64,000 nt of DNA from UBA2421 sp002343075 (GTDB taxonomy: Bacteria; Planctomycetota; Phycisphaerae; Tepidisphaerales; Tepidisphaeraceae): assembly GCA_937982565.1 (NCBI GenBank), contig CALJLN010000022.1, forward strand, positions 10,832-74,831. Reading direction: 5' to 3'. A model generated the notes under the pieces. The model searched no databases and had not been told where the DNA came from. It worked only from the letters and a program-made list of their open reading frames with translations. Within the stretch, counting starts at the first letter, position 1, and every line of letters starts with the position of its first letter. A program made the translations under genes and the position numbers. Below, one piece after another: positions 63,206-64,000 of this stretch.

Positions 63206-63961
63206 ATGCGCAGGTCTTACTTGTGTGCGTTGCTTTTCAGCTCGGCGTTCGCCGTGGCATCCCCCGCCATGGTGCAAGCCGCTACGATCACGGCTTTCAC
63301 GTTCGACTCGCTCACTACCGGGATCAACAATAGCCCGGCACCAACGACCGGTTCGGGTACGGCAAGCCCTCTCGGAATGACCAACAGCTTTACTAGCCCT
63401 GCGAGCACCACAAGCGCTGATGTGTTGAATAATCCTGGAAGCACAACTCCGACGCAGGCGTGGCGTATCCGGGGAGGCGGAACTGGAAGCGGCAATGGGT
63501 GGGCGGCAGCGGCACCGCAATACTCGCAGGGGTCGCAGTATCTCGTCGACACCACCGGCTACGAAGACATCGTGCTGACCTACGACTGGTCTCCGACCAC
63601 GATGGGCGTAAAGCATCAACAGGTCCAGTACACCACTGATGGCTCGGTTTGGACCAACATCGGGCTGATCGTCGCGGGTCCGGCCACCGAGGGCTGGGTC
63701 AACGGGATTACGGTCGATCTCAGCACGATCCCAGCGGTCGACAACAACGCCCTTTTCGGGGTGAGAATCGTGTCCGCGTATGCGCCGGACGGTCCCAACG
63801 CAGGACAATATGTTAATCTTGCGGGTAACCCGATCAACAGCACGTCGGGCAACTGGCGTATGGACAGTGTGGTGATCTCAGGAACACTGATCCCCGAACC
63901 GGGTACAGTGGGCTTGCTGGCGGCATGCGCTCTCGGGCTGCTTCCTCGCAGGCGCGGATAA
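63206..63961 (+). CDS. PEP-CTERM-anchored secreted protein of unknown function
   Basis: 251 residues from MRRSYLCALLFSSAFAVASP, with GGGAG eight bases ahead of the ATG (the frame upstream to 63161 lacks this). After signal cleavage near VQA, a beta-rich domain follows with Gly/Ser/Thr repeats (TTGSGTASPLGMTNSFTSP) and a jellyroll-like segment (YEDIVLTYDWSPTTMGVKHQ). PEP-CTERM tail IPEPGTVGLLAACALGLLPR with RRRG ends it. No enzyme motif is seen; it may bind exopolysaccharide or cell surface. Confidence 0.85.
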   Translation: MRRSYLCALLFSSAFAVASPAMVQAATITAFTFDSLTTGINNSPAPTTGSGTASPLGMTNSFTSPASTTSADVLNNPGSTTPTQAWRIRGGGTGSGNGWAAAAPQYSQGSQYLVDTTGYEDIVLTYDWSPTTMGVKHQQVQYTTDGSVWTNIGLIVAGPATEGWVNGITVDLSTIPAVDNNALFGVRIVSAYAPDGPNAGQYVNLAGNPINSTSGNWRMDSVVISGTLIPEPGTVGLLAACALGLLPRRRG

Positions 63962-64000
63962 GCAGGCAAGGCTTGCTAAGAGGCAACTTGGCTGAGGCGA

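Overview
The window looks like chromosomal DNA of a planctomycete, most likely of the Phycisphaerae type. Four features point there: high GC, a secreted repeat protein opening with the LEPRRLF (LEPR-XLL) motif, PEP-CTERM and dockerin tails on secreted enzymes, and a prepilin-like protein with a C-terminal FADGHVEA signature. A waaA gene indicates a lipid A-Kdo outer membrane. The species call is inference; no rRNA is present.

Layout. 1-1188 is the 5' part of a GH13 glycan enzyme. 1269-11382 is an envelope-stress and signalling block: AI-2E-type permease, holin-like, DUF883-like, DUF1328, DUF2383 and entericidin-like small proteins around two hybrid histidine kinases and two response regulators. 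A tRNA-Asp with a terminator follows at 11525-11636. 11904-26617 is a sugar-acid and pectin locus. It holds Fe-ADH, a DapA-type aldolase, PdxA-type dehydrogenase, DUF1537 kinase, a GHMP-type kinase, a double cytidylyltransferase-like protein, rhamnogalacturonan acetylesterase, GH28, a Gfo/Idh oxidoreductase, a sodium/solute symporter, a pectate lyase with dockerin and PEP-CTERM, and a CE8 pectin esterase. The logical flow is cell-surface deacetylation, demethylation and cleavage of pectin, then symport, then oxidation, phosphorylation and aldol cleavage of sugar acids.

26625-38995 is one long minus-strand gene set: a 1646-residue fusion of a degenerate M28 peptidase with an FtsX permease, an OPT transporter, an unknown protein, a PqqD-like protein, an FtsX permease, a LolD/MacB ATPase and a phosphodiesterase lipoprotein. 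Two small cassettes with terminal inverted repeats interrupt it, one carrying a GxxExxY gene and one a four-helix-bundle (S23/IVP) gene with an amber codon. This set is the best candidate in the window for an uncharacterised system.

39133-49434 holds an oxidoreductase, a zinc-ribbon coiled-coil protein, a HerA-like ATPase, waaA, an RTX-type LEPR-XLL protein and a decayed Rhs locus with a duplicated core. Between Rhs and gyrA lie four identical 16-bp parS-like palindromes. 50035-59606 holds gyrA, a prepilin-like protein with a MauE-like partner, two secreted-protein genes with in-frame TAG codons, a DUF433/DUF5615 pair with an amidated active site, sucD with an in-frame repeat insertion, pstB and phoU. 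The end carries a 3D-domain protein, a 5'-nucleotidase with PEP-CTERM and another PEP-CTERM protein.
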